From CAYGZT01 sp964354445 (lineage in GTDB: Bacteria; Patescibacteriota; Minisyncoccia; UBA6257; JAGOQP01), in the NCBI GenBank assembly GCA_964354445.1, contig CAYGZT010000018.1, forward strand, positions 1 through 8,435: a DNA stretch of 8,435 bases, read 5' to 3'. Below the pieces are notes generated by a model. The model made no database searches. It was not told the DNA's origin and was given only the letters and a program-made list of their open reading frames with translations. A program made the translations under genes and the position numbers. Numbering within the stretch: position 1 is the stretch's first letter; each line of letters begins with the position of its first letter. Positions 1-4,942 of this stretch are shown one piece after another.

Positions 1-504
1 CGACTCGATCAAAAACTGCTGCAACACGTTCAGAATCCCGTCAAGCGCAGCCGAAAGACCCTGAAGCGTTACATTCGGCGGCGGATAGAACACCGGCTGA
101 AACTGATAGAGTGAGGAACGCGTAAACGCCCGAGGCGATGACGTCCACAACAGGCGCAAGGTCGCAAATATCGGCTTGACGTCGCGATAGAGCGCAAGCC
201 GCCGCTCGAGATCCTGGATAGTCGCCTCTTCTTCTTCCGAAAGCTCGAGCTGCGGCAGCAGCGCTTTGGATTTGATGAGAATCAGCTGCGCCGCAACGAC
301 CAGAAAATCGGCCAAAAATCGCGTCTGGATCTCTTGAGCCGCGCTACCATCGCCCAGTTCTTTCTTGAGATCCTCAATGTAGTGTAAAAAATCGGCGGTT
401 ACCGCCGCCAGTGACACCTGCGTCACGTCCATTTTGCGCTCTTCGATGAGTTCAAGGAGTTTTTCCAGCGGTCCCGAGAACTCCTGCGTTCGCACCTCAT
501 ACAT
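1..504 (-). CDS. scpA: Segregation and condensation protein A (ScpA), N-terminal 168 residues, C-terminus cut by window edge
   Basis: ScpA is the kleisin of the bacterial SMC-ScpA-ScpB condensin; it bridges the SMC heads and helps compact and segregate the chromosome. Reading the minus strand from ATG at 504 gives an uninterrupted 168-residue frame to the window edge. It carries the family N-terminal signature: FSGPLEKLLELIEERKMDVT at residues 9-28, then VSLAAVTADFLHYI (about 30-43). The helical block LADFLVVAAQLILIKSKALL lies around residues 65-84, followed by an acidic linker (SEEEEATIQDLERR). The C-terminal winged helix that contacts the SMC head lies outside the window. The ATG at 504 is chosen because the conserved region starts a few residues later and a TATAAT box ends 8 nt upstream, which also suggests a leaderless message. 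Assignment is by family resemblance read by eye and is strong. Confidence 0.93.
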   Translation of the reverse strand, partial: MYEVRTQEFSGPLEKLLELIEERKMDVTQVSLAAVTADFLHYIEDLKKELGDGSAAQEIQTRFLADFLVVAAQLILIKSKALLPQLELSEEEEATIQDLERRLALYRDVKPIFATLRLLWTSSPRAFTRSSLYQFQPVFYPPPNVTLQGLSAALDGILNVLQQFLIES

Positions 505-512
505 ACCCAGCA

Positions 513-542
513 ATTATACCGCGCTGCGACACACGATTTCAA
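513..542 (-). promoter_or_regulatory. scpA promoter, predicted leaderless
   Basis: On the minus strand, TTGAAA (542-537), an 18-nt spacer and a perfect TATAAT (518-513) form a sigma-70-type promoter. Only 8 nt separate the -10 box from the scpA ATG at 504, so transcription should begin at or within a base or two of the start codon. No Shine-Dalgarno sequence is present. Confidence 0.72.
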
Positions 543-547
543 TCGTG
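532..547. promoter_or_regulatory. Perfect 16-bp palindrome over the scpA -35 box (possible operator)
   Basis: CACGATT-TC-AATCGTG is a perfect inverted repeat with 7-bp arms and a 2-bp centre. It covers the predicted -35 hexamer of scpA, the usual position for a repressor site. The gap is too short for an RNA hairpin, so a dimeric protein site is the better reading. No regulator gene is visible nearby, and chance is not excluded. Confidence 0.4.
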
Positions 548-651
548 CCTCAAGATGCATGTTTTGTTTCGGATACCGTTGGCGCCGCGATACTATTGAC
601 CAACCAAAAAAGTTATGACACAGTAAGGCGCTGATGCACACTGAATCTCAT

Positions 652-682
652 ACTTTCTACTTTCCACTTTCTACCTTATACT
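652..682 (+). promoter_or_regulatory. dnaX promoter region: three tandem heptamers ACTTTCY followed by a -10 box
   Basis: Three consecutive heptamers, ACTTTCT, ACTTTCC and ACTTTCT, occupy 652-672 and are followed by a TATACT -10 box at 677-682. The dnaX ATG is 6 nt further on (689), again predicting a leaderless message. No good -35 hexamer is present: the -35 position falls inside the heptamers. The tandem repeat may be a binding site or simple low-complexity DNA. Confidence 0.5.
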
Positions 683-688
683 GGGTGC

Positions 689-1795
689 ATGCTCGCCCTC
701 TACCGTAAATACCGTCCCAAAACGTTTGCCGATGTGCTCGGACAGGAGCATACCGTTACCATACTCCAGAACACGGCGCGTCAGGATAAATTCGCTCACG
801 CGTACCTGTTCTACGGTCCGCGCGGGACCGGAAAAACTACCGTGGCGCGGCTGCTGGCCAAGGTGGCAAACTGTCAGAAACGTCAGAGCGACAGTACGTT
901 CGCCAAACAGGGAGAACCCTGCAACGCCTGCGCCGCCTGCAACCAGATTGACAGCGGTCAGACACTGGACGTCACCGAAATCGACGCTGCTTCCAACCGC
1001 GGCATTGACGAAATCCGCGATCTGAAAGAAAACGTCAAAACATTCCCCTCTCTGTTGCGTTTTAAAGTGTTCATCGTGGACGAGGTTCATATGCTCACCA
1101 CACCGGCGTTCAATGCACTCCTCAAGACTCTTGAAGAACCTCCCGCGCACATCATTTTTGTGCTCGCCACCACCGAATACGAAAAAGTGCTTCCAACCAT
1201 CGTTTCACGCACCCAGCGATTTCATTTCAGAAAACTGACGCTGCAGGAGATCCAAAAGAAACTGGCGGTTATCGTCGCAGCCGAAGACATCAAAGCCGCG
1301 CCACCGGCACTTGAGCTGCTTGCCTATCTTGCCGACGGTAGTGTGCGCGACGCCGAGTCGCTTCTTGACCAGATTGTTTCGATGCGAGGCGGCACGGTTG
1401 CCGTCGAGGACATCGAAAAAATCCTCGGGAAAGTCGATTTTCTCAAAACCACCGCGATGGCGGATCTTTTGATCTCCGGCGATCTTGCTTCCTCGCTGGA
1501 GTTTCTCCACGAAGTCGCCAACGAAGGGTATAACCTGTTTCAGTTCAACAAAGACCTGACCGAGCACCTGCGGCGCGCGCTCTCGCTTCATCTCAACCCG
1601 TCGCTGGAAAAACTCTACGAGCGTGAAATCGCGCGCGCGCAGATCGCAGAGCTCGAAAAACACGCAAAAATCCTCAAACCGGAAAAAGTCATCGCGCTTC
1701 TGAAAGCTCTGATCGACGCCTACACTCAGATGCGCTATAACCCCTTTCCGCTGGTGCCGTTCGAAATCGCCATCATAGAAAATCTGAAAAAATAG
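689..1795 (+). CDS. dnaX: DNA polymerase III subunit gamma/tau, short (gamma-like) form
   Basis: This is the clamp-loader ATPase that opens the beta sliding clamp and loads it on primed DNA. The 368-residue product starts with MLALYRKYRPKTFADVLGQE, has Walker A GPRGTGKTT at 43-51 and a zinc module with Cys62, Cys78, Cys81 and Cys84. The segment TEIDAASNRGIDEIR is at 96-110, Walker B VDEVHML at 130-136, LLKTLEEPP at 144-152 and sensor/arginine-finger segment SRTQRF at 173-178. The family's usual SRC is SRT here. The collar domain fills the C-terminal third. The protein ends about where domain III ends, so the tau-specific domains IV-V that bind DnaB and the polymerase alpha subunit are missing at gene level. 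The start at 689 is supported by the conserved N-terminus and the TATACT box 6 nt upstream. It diverges from scpA and converges on the DsbB-like gene; no clear terminator is visible in the 75-bp gap. Confidence 0.96.
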   Translation: MLALYRKYRPKTFADVLGQEHTVTILQNTARQDKFAHAYLFYGPRGTGKTTVARLLAKVANCQKRQSDSTFAKQGEPCNACAACNQIDSGQTLDVTEIDAASNRGIDEIRDLKENVKTFPSLLRFKVFIVDEVHMLTTPAFNALLKTLEEPPAHIIFVLATTEYEKVLPTIVSRTQRFHFRKLTLQEIQKKLAVIVAAEDIKAAPPALELLAYLADGSVRDAESLLDQIVSMRGGTVAVEDIEKILGKVDFLKTTAMADLLISGDLASSLEFLHEVANEGYNLFQFNKDLTEHLRRALSLHLNPSLEKLYEREIARAQIAELEKHAKILKPEKVIALLKALIDAYTQMRYNPFPLVPFEIAIIENLKK

Positions 1796-1870
1796 TTCCC
1801 TCGCCGTATCAAAAACGACCCCGCTGTGTGAAAGCAGTGCACGAAGTTTCATAGGTAAAACACCTTATAG

Positions 1871-2425
1871 TTACCCTTCGATTTCCTGCGGTTGTGTCTT
1901 ATTGAACTTCAAAGACAATGCACTTACGAGTCCCGTCAGTGCAAATGCCGTCAGTGCCATCATGGGAATGGTGATGTAACCGAACTGCATCACAAACCGC
2001 TGGGAGCAGGAAACGGAGTATCCGACCGCGGAACACGGCAGAGCGGGAGCGACTCCCAGCTGCAGCAGATAATGGTAGCCGGCGATGACCGCGCCAATTG
2101 CGGAGAGCAAAAGCGCGTAGCGAGCTACATTTCCGTCTTTTTTTGCAAGCGCGATGCCCAACAGGAGCACCTGCGGGTACATGAATATCCTCTGAAACCA
2201 GCAGAGTTTACAGGGTTCGTATCCGGCGATTTCCGAATAAAACAAGCTGCCCGCGGTCGCCACTACCACTACCGCAAACGCGAGCGGAAGCGCATAGGCG
2301 AAAATGAGCCGGCGTAATACGTTCTCTTTTCGCAAAACAAGAAGCACGACAACAGCCGCGATTGCAATCTGACCCGCGACAGTCAGCGCTCCCAGAAAAA
2401 AATTGACGCTTGAAACAAGTTCCAT
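1871..2425 (-). CDS. DsbB/BdbC-like disulfide bond formation membrane protein
   Basis: DsbB-family proteins sit in the cytoplasmic membrane, reoxidise a DsbA-type thiol oxidase and pass the electrons to quinone. The 184-residue product has the family CxxC as PCKLCWFQRI (Cys72 and Cys75) right after a hydrophobic segment. A second external pair, Cys131 and Cys140, lies in a loop before the last membrane segment; this loop reads LPCSAVGYSVSC and is followed by the typical SQRF and GYITIPMMAL. I count about five hydrophobic segments (roughly 10-31, 38-62, 80-95, 101-123 and 148-172), one more than the four of E. coli DsbB, the extra one being N-terminal. Its ATG lies 6 nt after the stop of the thioredoxin-like gene and no Shine-Dalgarno is visible, so co-transcription and coupled translation are likely. 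Confidence 0.9.
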   Translation of the reverse strand: MELVSSVNFFLGALTVAGQIAIAAVVVLLVLRKENVLRRLIFAYALPLAFAVVVVATAGSLFYSEIAGYEPCKLCWFQRIFMYPQVLLLGIALAKKDGNVARYALLLSAIGAVIAGYHYLLQLGVAPALPCSAVGYSVSCSQRFVMQFGYITIPMMALTAFALTGLVSALSLKFNKTQPQEIEG

Positions 2426-2431
2426 AGTAAT

Positions 2432-2815
2432 TTACTGCGGCAATGAACATCCGGTTTTTTGAGAAAGCCTCTCGAGAGAGACCTCGCCGGTCTCGCGGCT
2501 GCCGTTGCTAAACTCCCATGTCGGATAGCCGGTAATCTTCTTCTCCGTGCAAACCGGCAGCTGTCCCTGTCCGTCGGCCGTTGAGCACTCCACGTAGGGA
2601 AGCAGTTTTGCGGACTTCCCGAACATCACTTTCTGATTCTGGCAGTGCGAGCACCAAAACGCTCCGTAAAAAACGGCCTCCTTGTCTTCAAGACACTGGG
2701 CGAATCCATCAAGCTTTCCGGGTGCATTGTTTGCTCTCACCAAAAAAAAGATGCCCGCCGCACCGAGCACTATGACTATCCCCCATGTTGCGATCTGTTT
2801 TCCTTTTCTTGTCAT
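2432..2815 (-). CDS. Membrane-anchored thioredoxin-fold protein, probable thiol oxidase partner of the DsbB-like protein
   Basis: The chosen 127-residue product starts MTRKGKQIATWG, has one N-terminal membrane anchor (about residues 11-27) and an external thioredoxin-like domain. The active site is FWCSHC (Cys55 and Cys58), with the cis-proline loop GYPTW at 96-100 (Pro98). Further cysteines are Cys41, Cys77, Cys89 and Cys123. The string FYGAFWCSHCQNQK with a later LPYVEC resembles the thioredoxin domains fused to bacterial vitamin K epoxide reductases (VKOR) more than classical DsbA. The frame is open for 42 more codons upstream (to 2941), but that part shows no recognisable features and would bypass the promoter. 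The ATG at 2815 is preferred because an anchor follows directly and a promoter (TAGAAT) ends 10 nt upstream, with AGGGG as a weak ribosome site. Role inferred: oxidation of exported proteins, recycled by the next gene. Confidence 0.87.
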   Translation of the reverse strand: MTRKGKQIATWGIVIVLGAAGIFFLVRANNAPGKLDGFAQCLEDKEAVFYGAFWCSHCQNQKVMFGKSAKLLPYVECSTADGQGQLPVCTEKKITGYPTWEFSNGSRETGEVSLERLSQKTGCSLPQ

Positions 2816-2825
2816 AGTATCCCCT

Positions 2826-2855
2826 ATTCTACTGTACCTCCATAGAGTCGCGCAA
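2826..2855 (-). promoter_or_regulatory. Promoter of the thioredoxin-like/DsbB-like operon
   Basis: Minus-strand TTGCGC (2855-2850), an 18-nt spacer and TAGAAT (2831-2826) match a sigma-70-type promoter. The predicted start site is within about 4 nt of the ATG at 2815, so the leader would be absent or very short. The -35 is only a partial match. Confidence 0.5.
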
Positions 2856-2901
2856 CTTGATATCCACAGGGTCACATCCAGGGAATATTTCTCATCCATG
2901 C

Positions 2902-2930
2902 TTGACAGGGGAAAATCCCTCTGGTAGTAC
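2902..2930 (+). promoter_or_regulatory. gam promoter with internal inverted repeat
   Basis: TTGACA (2902-2907) is a perfect -35 hexamer. A 17-nt spacer leads to TAGTAC (2925-2930), a weak -10 preceded by TG in the extended -10 position. The spacer contains AGGG-GAAAAT-CCCT (2907-2920), a short inverted repeat that could be an operator. It leaves a leader of roughly 28 nt carrying a Shine-Dalgarno sequence. Confidence 0.55.
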
Positions 2931-2964
2931 ATCAGCGGCACTCAACGCACGTTTGGAGGGAAAA

Positions 2965-3519
2965 ATGGTAAAGAAAGCCGGACGTCCGAAGCGAAAGGTG
3001 GTCGGGTCTCCGCAAAATCTTGCCGAAGCGGCGCAGTTTCTCGCCGACATCGGCACCATCAAGCGGGAGATTGAAGAGACCAACAGAGCGCTCAACGAGG
3101 AAATCGAGCGTGCCAAGAGCGAAGCGGCCAAAAAGGCCGTTCCCCTGGCAGAGAAGCGGCAGCAGCTGTTTGAAGGGTTGTACGTTTTCGCCGGAAGACA
3201 TCGCGCAGAGCTGACGCAGGACGGCAAGACCAGAACGGTCTCGGTCGTCAGCGGCGACTTCGGCTGGCGCACGACCCCGCCGGCCGTGAGCATCAGAAAC
3301 GCCGAAAAGGTTCTGGCGGAGCTGCATTCCAAGGGGCTCACCGCATTCATACGGACGAAGGAAGAAATCAACAAAGAGGCGATGCTGGCGAACCAGGAAG
3401 ACGCCTTACAAGTGCCGGGCGTGAAAATCGGCCAGCACGAAGAGTTCTTCGCAAAGCCGTCCGAAGTGGACGCGGAGATGTCCGCACCATCCGAACGTCT
3501 CAAGAAGACGGTTGAGTAG
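2965..3519 (+). CDS. Bacteriophage Mu Gam-like DNA-end-binding protein with AT-hook-like N-terminus
   Basis: Mu Gam binds double-stranded DNA ends and shields them from exonucleases; it is a homologue of eukaryotic and bacterial Ku. The 184-residue product shows a long helical segment (about residues 30-75, rich in E, K and R), then a beta-rich part containing FGWRTTPPAVSI. The Gam signature VLAELHSKGLTAFIRTKEEINKEA follows in two blocks around residues 115-138, then VPGVKIGQHEEFFAKPSE. The first 16 residues are strongly basic and contain GRPKRK (6-11), which resembles an AT-hook core. ATG at 2965 is chosen over longer in-frame starts because GGAGG (2955-2959) sits 5 nt upstream, the clearest Shine-Dalgarno in the window. 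The gene is monocistronic, between its own promoter and a terminator at 3527-3567. No phage structural, integrase or transposase gene is nearby. The family call is firm; the cellular role is not known from sequence. Confidence 0.85.
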   Translation: MVKKAGRPKRKVVGSPQNLAEAAQFLADIGTIKREIEETNRALNEEIERAKSEAAKKAVPLAEKRQQLFEGLYVFAGRHRAELTQDGKTRTVSVVSGDFGWRTTPPAVSIRNAEKVLAELHSKGLTAFIRTKEEINKEAMLANQEDALQVPGVKIGQHEEFFAKPSEVDAEMSAPSERLKKTVE

Positions 3520-3526
3520 AGGTACG

Positions 3527-3567
3527 AGCGCGTTTTTGCCGAGAGGCGGAAACGCGCTGTCTTTTTT
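3527..3567 (+). terminator. Intrinsic terminator of gam
   Basis: A perfect 9-bp stem pairs AGCGCGTTT (3527-3535) with AAACGCGCT (3550-3558). The apical part holds a second short stem GCC-GAGA-GGC closed by a GNRA-type tetraloop. A run of six T follows (3562-3567). It lies 7 nt after the gam stop. Confidence 0.9.
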
Positions 3568-3598
3568 GAATATTTTCTAAAATCTCGCTGAGCGGGGT

Positions 3599-3632
3599 AA
3601 AAAAGAAAACGCCCCAAGCAGTTGCCCGGGGC
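3599..3632 (-). terminator. Intrinsic terminator of the candidate ncRNA
   Basis: Read on the minus strand, GCCCC-GGGC-AACT-GCTT-GGGGC (3632-3611) forms a 9-bp stem (two G-U pairs) with a 4-nt loop. It is followed by a T-rich tail, GTTTTCTTTTTT (3610-3599). Strand is set by the tail: there is no T-run on the plus side. It lies about 30 bp from the gam terminator, tail to tail. Confidence 0.85.
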
Positions 3633-3840
3633 AGGTGAAAAGTGGGGTCCGGAGGCAGTAGTTCTTACAGCAAGGTCGCCATAGGTGATTTAGGTTTTGC
3701 CGCGCAACAGGCAGGAATGGCCGGATCGTGTCCGGGAGCATCCCCCAAAGACAAGCGGCGTTCCGCCTCGCCAATACCGTTTGCCTCCGTTGCCGTATGC
3801 ACGGGGCCTCCGGACCCACACGCTTAAGACACTTTGTCCT
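3599..3840 (-). ncRNA. Candidate structured non-coding RNA, about 240 nt, unassigned
   Basis: The minus strand holds a complete transcription unit with no convincing ORF: promoter (3874-3847), predicted start at A3840, a folded body and an intrinsic terminator ending near 3599. The body is closed by a perfect 12-bp helix, GGGTCCGGAGGC (3817-3806) with GCCTCCGGACCC (3656-3645). An outer AAAGTG/CACTTT helix (3835-3830 with 3643-3638) adds to it across a 12-nt bulge. Inside, after an internal loop, TACGGCAA (3797-3790) pairs with TTGCTGTA (3673-3666); this includes one G-U pair that would be A-C on the plus strand, favouring the minus strand. Apical hairpins include GCGG-AACG-CCGC (3766-3755) and CCGGA-CACGA-TCCGG (3735-3721). 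Long closing helix, internal loop and free-standing gene recall 6S RNA, but I see no diagnostic sequence for it. I see no hallmark of tmRNA, RNase P RNA, SRP RNA, 5S rRNA or tRNA. No gene lies downstream, so a riboswitch or leader is unlikely. Confidence 0.68.
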
Positions 3841-3846
3841 GGAACA

Positions 3847-3874
3847 ATACTAACCCGAGAATCAAAGAAGTCAA
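3847..3874 (-). promoter_or_regulatory. Promoter of the candidate ncRNA
   Basis: Minus-strand TTGACT (3874-3869), a 16-nt spacer and TAGTAT (3852-3847) give one match short of consensus in each hexamer. The predicted start is A3840, just ahead of the outer paired segment of the RNA. It is divergent from the promoter of the ATP-cone gene. Confidence 0.68.
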
Positions 3875-3903
3875 GGCGTCGCGCCGCATGCCGGCGATCC
3901 CCT

Positions 3904-3932
3904 TTTACAAACAGCGGTGGTACAATTATAAA
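3904..3932 (+). promoter_or_regulatory. Promoter of the ATP-cone gene
   Basis: TTTACA (3904-3909), a 17-nt spacer and TATAAA (3927-3932) match a sigma-70-type promoter. It predicts a start near 3939 and a leader of about 19 nt before the ATG at 3958, with no clear Shine-Dalgarno sequence. Confidence 0.68.
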
Positions 3933-3957
3933 AAGGTCGGGGTAAATCACCACCACT

Positions 3958-4245
3958 ATGGCAAAAGAAGTCATCAAGCGCGGAGGCAAGCGAGAGCCGT
4001 TCAAAGCGGAAAAAATAAAGCGCTCCATCCGCACGGCGTGCAAAGACGCCCACATCTCGGCAGTCCGCACAAAAAGCATCGTTTCCAAAGTGGCAAGACC
4101 GGTTCTGAAATTTGCCGCGAAGCGAAAAGCGATAGGAACGGCGGTGCTGAGAAAGAAAGTCCTCGCCGGATTGCGAAAGGCGGAGCCGAAAGCGGCAAAA
4201 TCGTGGCTGCGATACGAAAAGCGCCAGCGCGCCAGACGGCGGTGA
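3958..4245 (+). CDS. Stand-alone ATP-cone domain protein
   Basis: ATP-cones are about 90-residue nucleotide-sensing domains normally fused to ribonucleotide reductase (NrdA/NrdD), to the zinc-finger repressor NrdR, or to 2-phosphoglycerate kinase-like proteins. This 95-residue protein is the domain alone. VIKRGGKREPFKAEKIKRSI at residues 5-24 matches the family opening (V-KRDG--E-F---K). A helical middle and a final segment with LRKAEPKAAKSWLRYEK correspond to the usual DP-AY-R-A-VY region. No zinc-ribbon cysteines precede it; Cys28 is the only cysteine. It is very basic, ending QRARRR, so nucleic-acid binding is possible. The ATG at 3958 is the only reasonable start and lies about 19 nt after the predicted transcription start. 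It is monocistronic, closed by the terminator at 4276-4312. Domain call by eye is fairly secure; function is unknown. Confidence 0.75.
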   Translation: MAKEVIKRGGKREPFKAEKIKRSIRTACKDAHISAVRTKSIVSKVARPVLKFAAKRKAIGTAVLRKKVLAGLRKAEPKAAKSWLRYEKRQRARRR

Positions 4246-4275
4246 CGGTAAGCGGCGGCTGAAGTTTTGGGTTTG

Positions 4276-4312
4276 ATGAAAAGTGCCGAAAAACTTTCTC
4301 GGCATTTTTCAT
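4276..4312 (+). terminator. Intrinsic terminator after the ATP-cone gene, possibly bidirectional
   Basis: ATGAAAAGTGCCGA (4276-4289) pairs with TCGGCATTTTTCAT (4299-4312) over 14 bp with a single G-U pair, leaving a 9-nt loop. The GC-rich core is flanked by A-run and T-run, so it could stop transcription from either side. It lies 30 nt after the stop codon. Confidence 0.83.
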
Positions 4313-4429
4313 TCAACAAAAGGAGTCCCAGCCGCACTATCACGAACTTGACCTTCCCGTCATCCAGTGAGAAAGTGGAGAGCAACCGGATGCGATGTAA
4401 GAATTAGCCTTCCTAAACGTCATCTGATA

Positions 4430-4942
4430 ATGAAACGCGATCACCGAAAAGAATTCCTCGAAGCGTACGAATTGTACGCGGAAGCGATCTGGCGGCATGG
4501 TTTCTTCAGGATTTTTTCCGAGGAACGTGCCGAGGAACTGATGCAGGAAACCTTCATGCGAACCTGGCGGTATCTTCGGGACGGAAACACAATCGCAAAC
4601 CTGCGCGCCTTCCTCTATCAGACGCTTCGGAATCTCATCGTCGACGATGCCAGGCGGAAAAAAGAGGCAAGTTTGGATAAGCTTATGGAAACGTCCGATG
4701 CCGCCGAGCCGTCATACGACGCCCGCGAGGATATTGAGCGGCAGGTGCTTCTCTCCCACGTTCGGGAGGTTATCACAAAGCTTCCCGAAGAAGACCGGGA
4801 ACTGGCCATACTTCGATACGTCGACGACTTGCCGCCTCGAGAAATCGGCGAGGTGCTGGGAATGAGCGTAAACAACGTTTCCGTACGCCTCCACCGGATT
4901 GTCGAAACGCTCCGCGACATCATAAATCCCCCGTTGCCATGA
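4430..4942 (+). CDS. ECF-type RNA polymerase sigma factor
   Basis: Extracytoplasmic-function sigma factors contain only regions 2 and 4 and redirect RNA polymerase, usually to envelope genes. The 170-residue product has region 2 at about residues 10-78, with EELMQETFMRTWRYL and LRAFLYQTLRNLIVDDARR (-10 recognition and core binding). A non-conserved linker follows, then region 4 at about 105-165: LPEEDRELAILRYVDDLPPR leads into the helix-turn-helix EIGEVLGMSVNNVSVRLHR. The frame is open upstream to a GTG at 4367, but those 21 residues are unlike the family, so the ATG at 4430 is preferred. No Shine-Dalgarno is visible. Its stop overlaps the start of the next gene in ATGA (4939-4942), the common arrangement for a sigma/anti-sigma pair. 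About 117 bp without a gene separate it from the previous terminator; I see no confident promoter there. Confidence 0.88.
   Translation: MKRDHRKEFLEAYELYAEAIWRHGFFRIFSEERAEELMQETFMRTWRYLRDGNTIANLRAFLYQTLRNLIVDDARRKKEASLDKLMETSDAAEPSYDAREDIERQVLLSHVREVITKLPEEDRELAILRYVDDLPPREIGEVLGMSVNNVSVRLHRIVETLRDIINPPLP

Noticed and set aside
1796..1870. Possible terminator hairpins in the dnaX/DsbB-like convergent gap (for example AGGT-AAAAC-ACCT)
   Set aside because: Stems are only 4-6 bp with bulges and no T-run follows on either strand, so no terminator is called.
2860..2868. ATATCCACA, one mismatch from a DnaA box
   Set aside because: It is a single imperfect site with no cluster, AT-rich unwinding element or replication-origin genes beside it.
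2816..2941. Longer N-terminus (42 codons) for the thioredoxin-like protein
   Set aside because: It adds residues with no signal peptide or domain character, runs through the predicted promoter and the divergent gam promoter, and the ATG at 2815 directly precedes the membrane anchor.
2857..2964. Longer N-terminus (36 codons) for the Gam-like protein
   Set aside because: It would start upstream of the TTGACA promoter and ignores the GGAGG site ideally placed for the ATG at 2965.
3604..3840. tmRNA, RNase P RNA, SRP RNA, 5S rRNA or tRNA in the structured region
   Set aside because: I found no T-loop GTTCGAA-type sequence or CCA end, no P4-type conserved blocks, no SRP GGTCCGGAAGGAAGCAG apical motif on either strand (only the short GGTCCGGAGG) and no 5S-like layout.
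3690..4385. Long minus-strand open frame (231 codons) across the ncRNA and the ATP-cone gene
   Set aside because: It has no recognisable domain, overlaps a better-supported gene on the other strand and a structured RNA with promoter and terminator, and its composition looks like an antisense shadow (runs of R, F, S).
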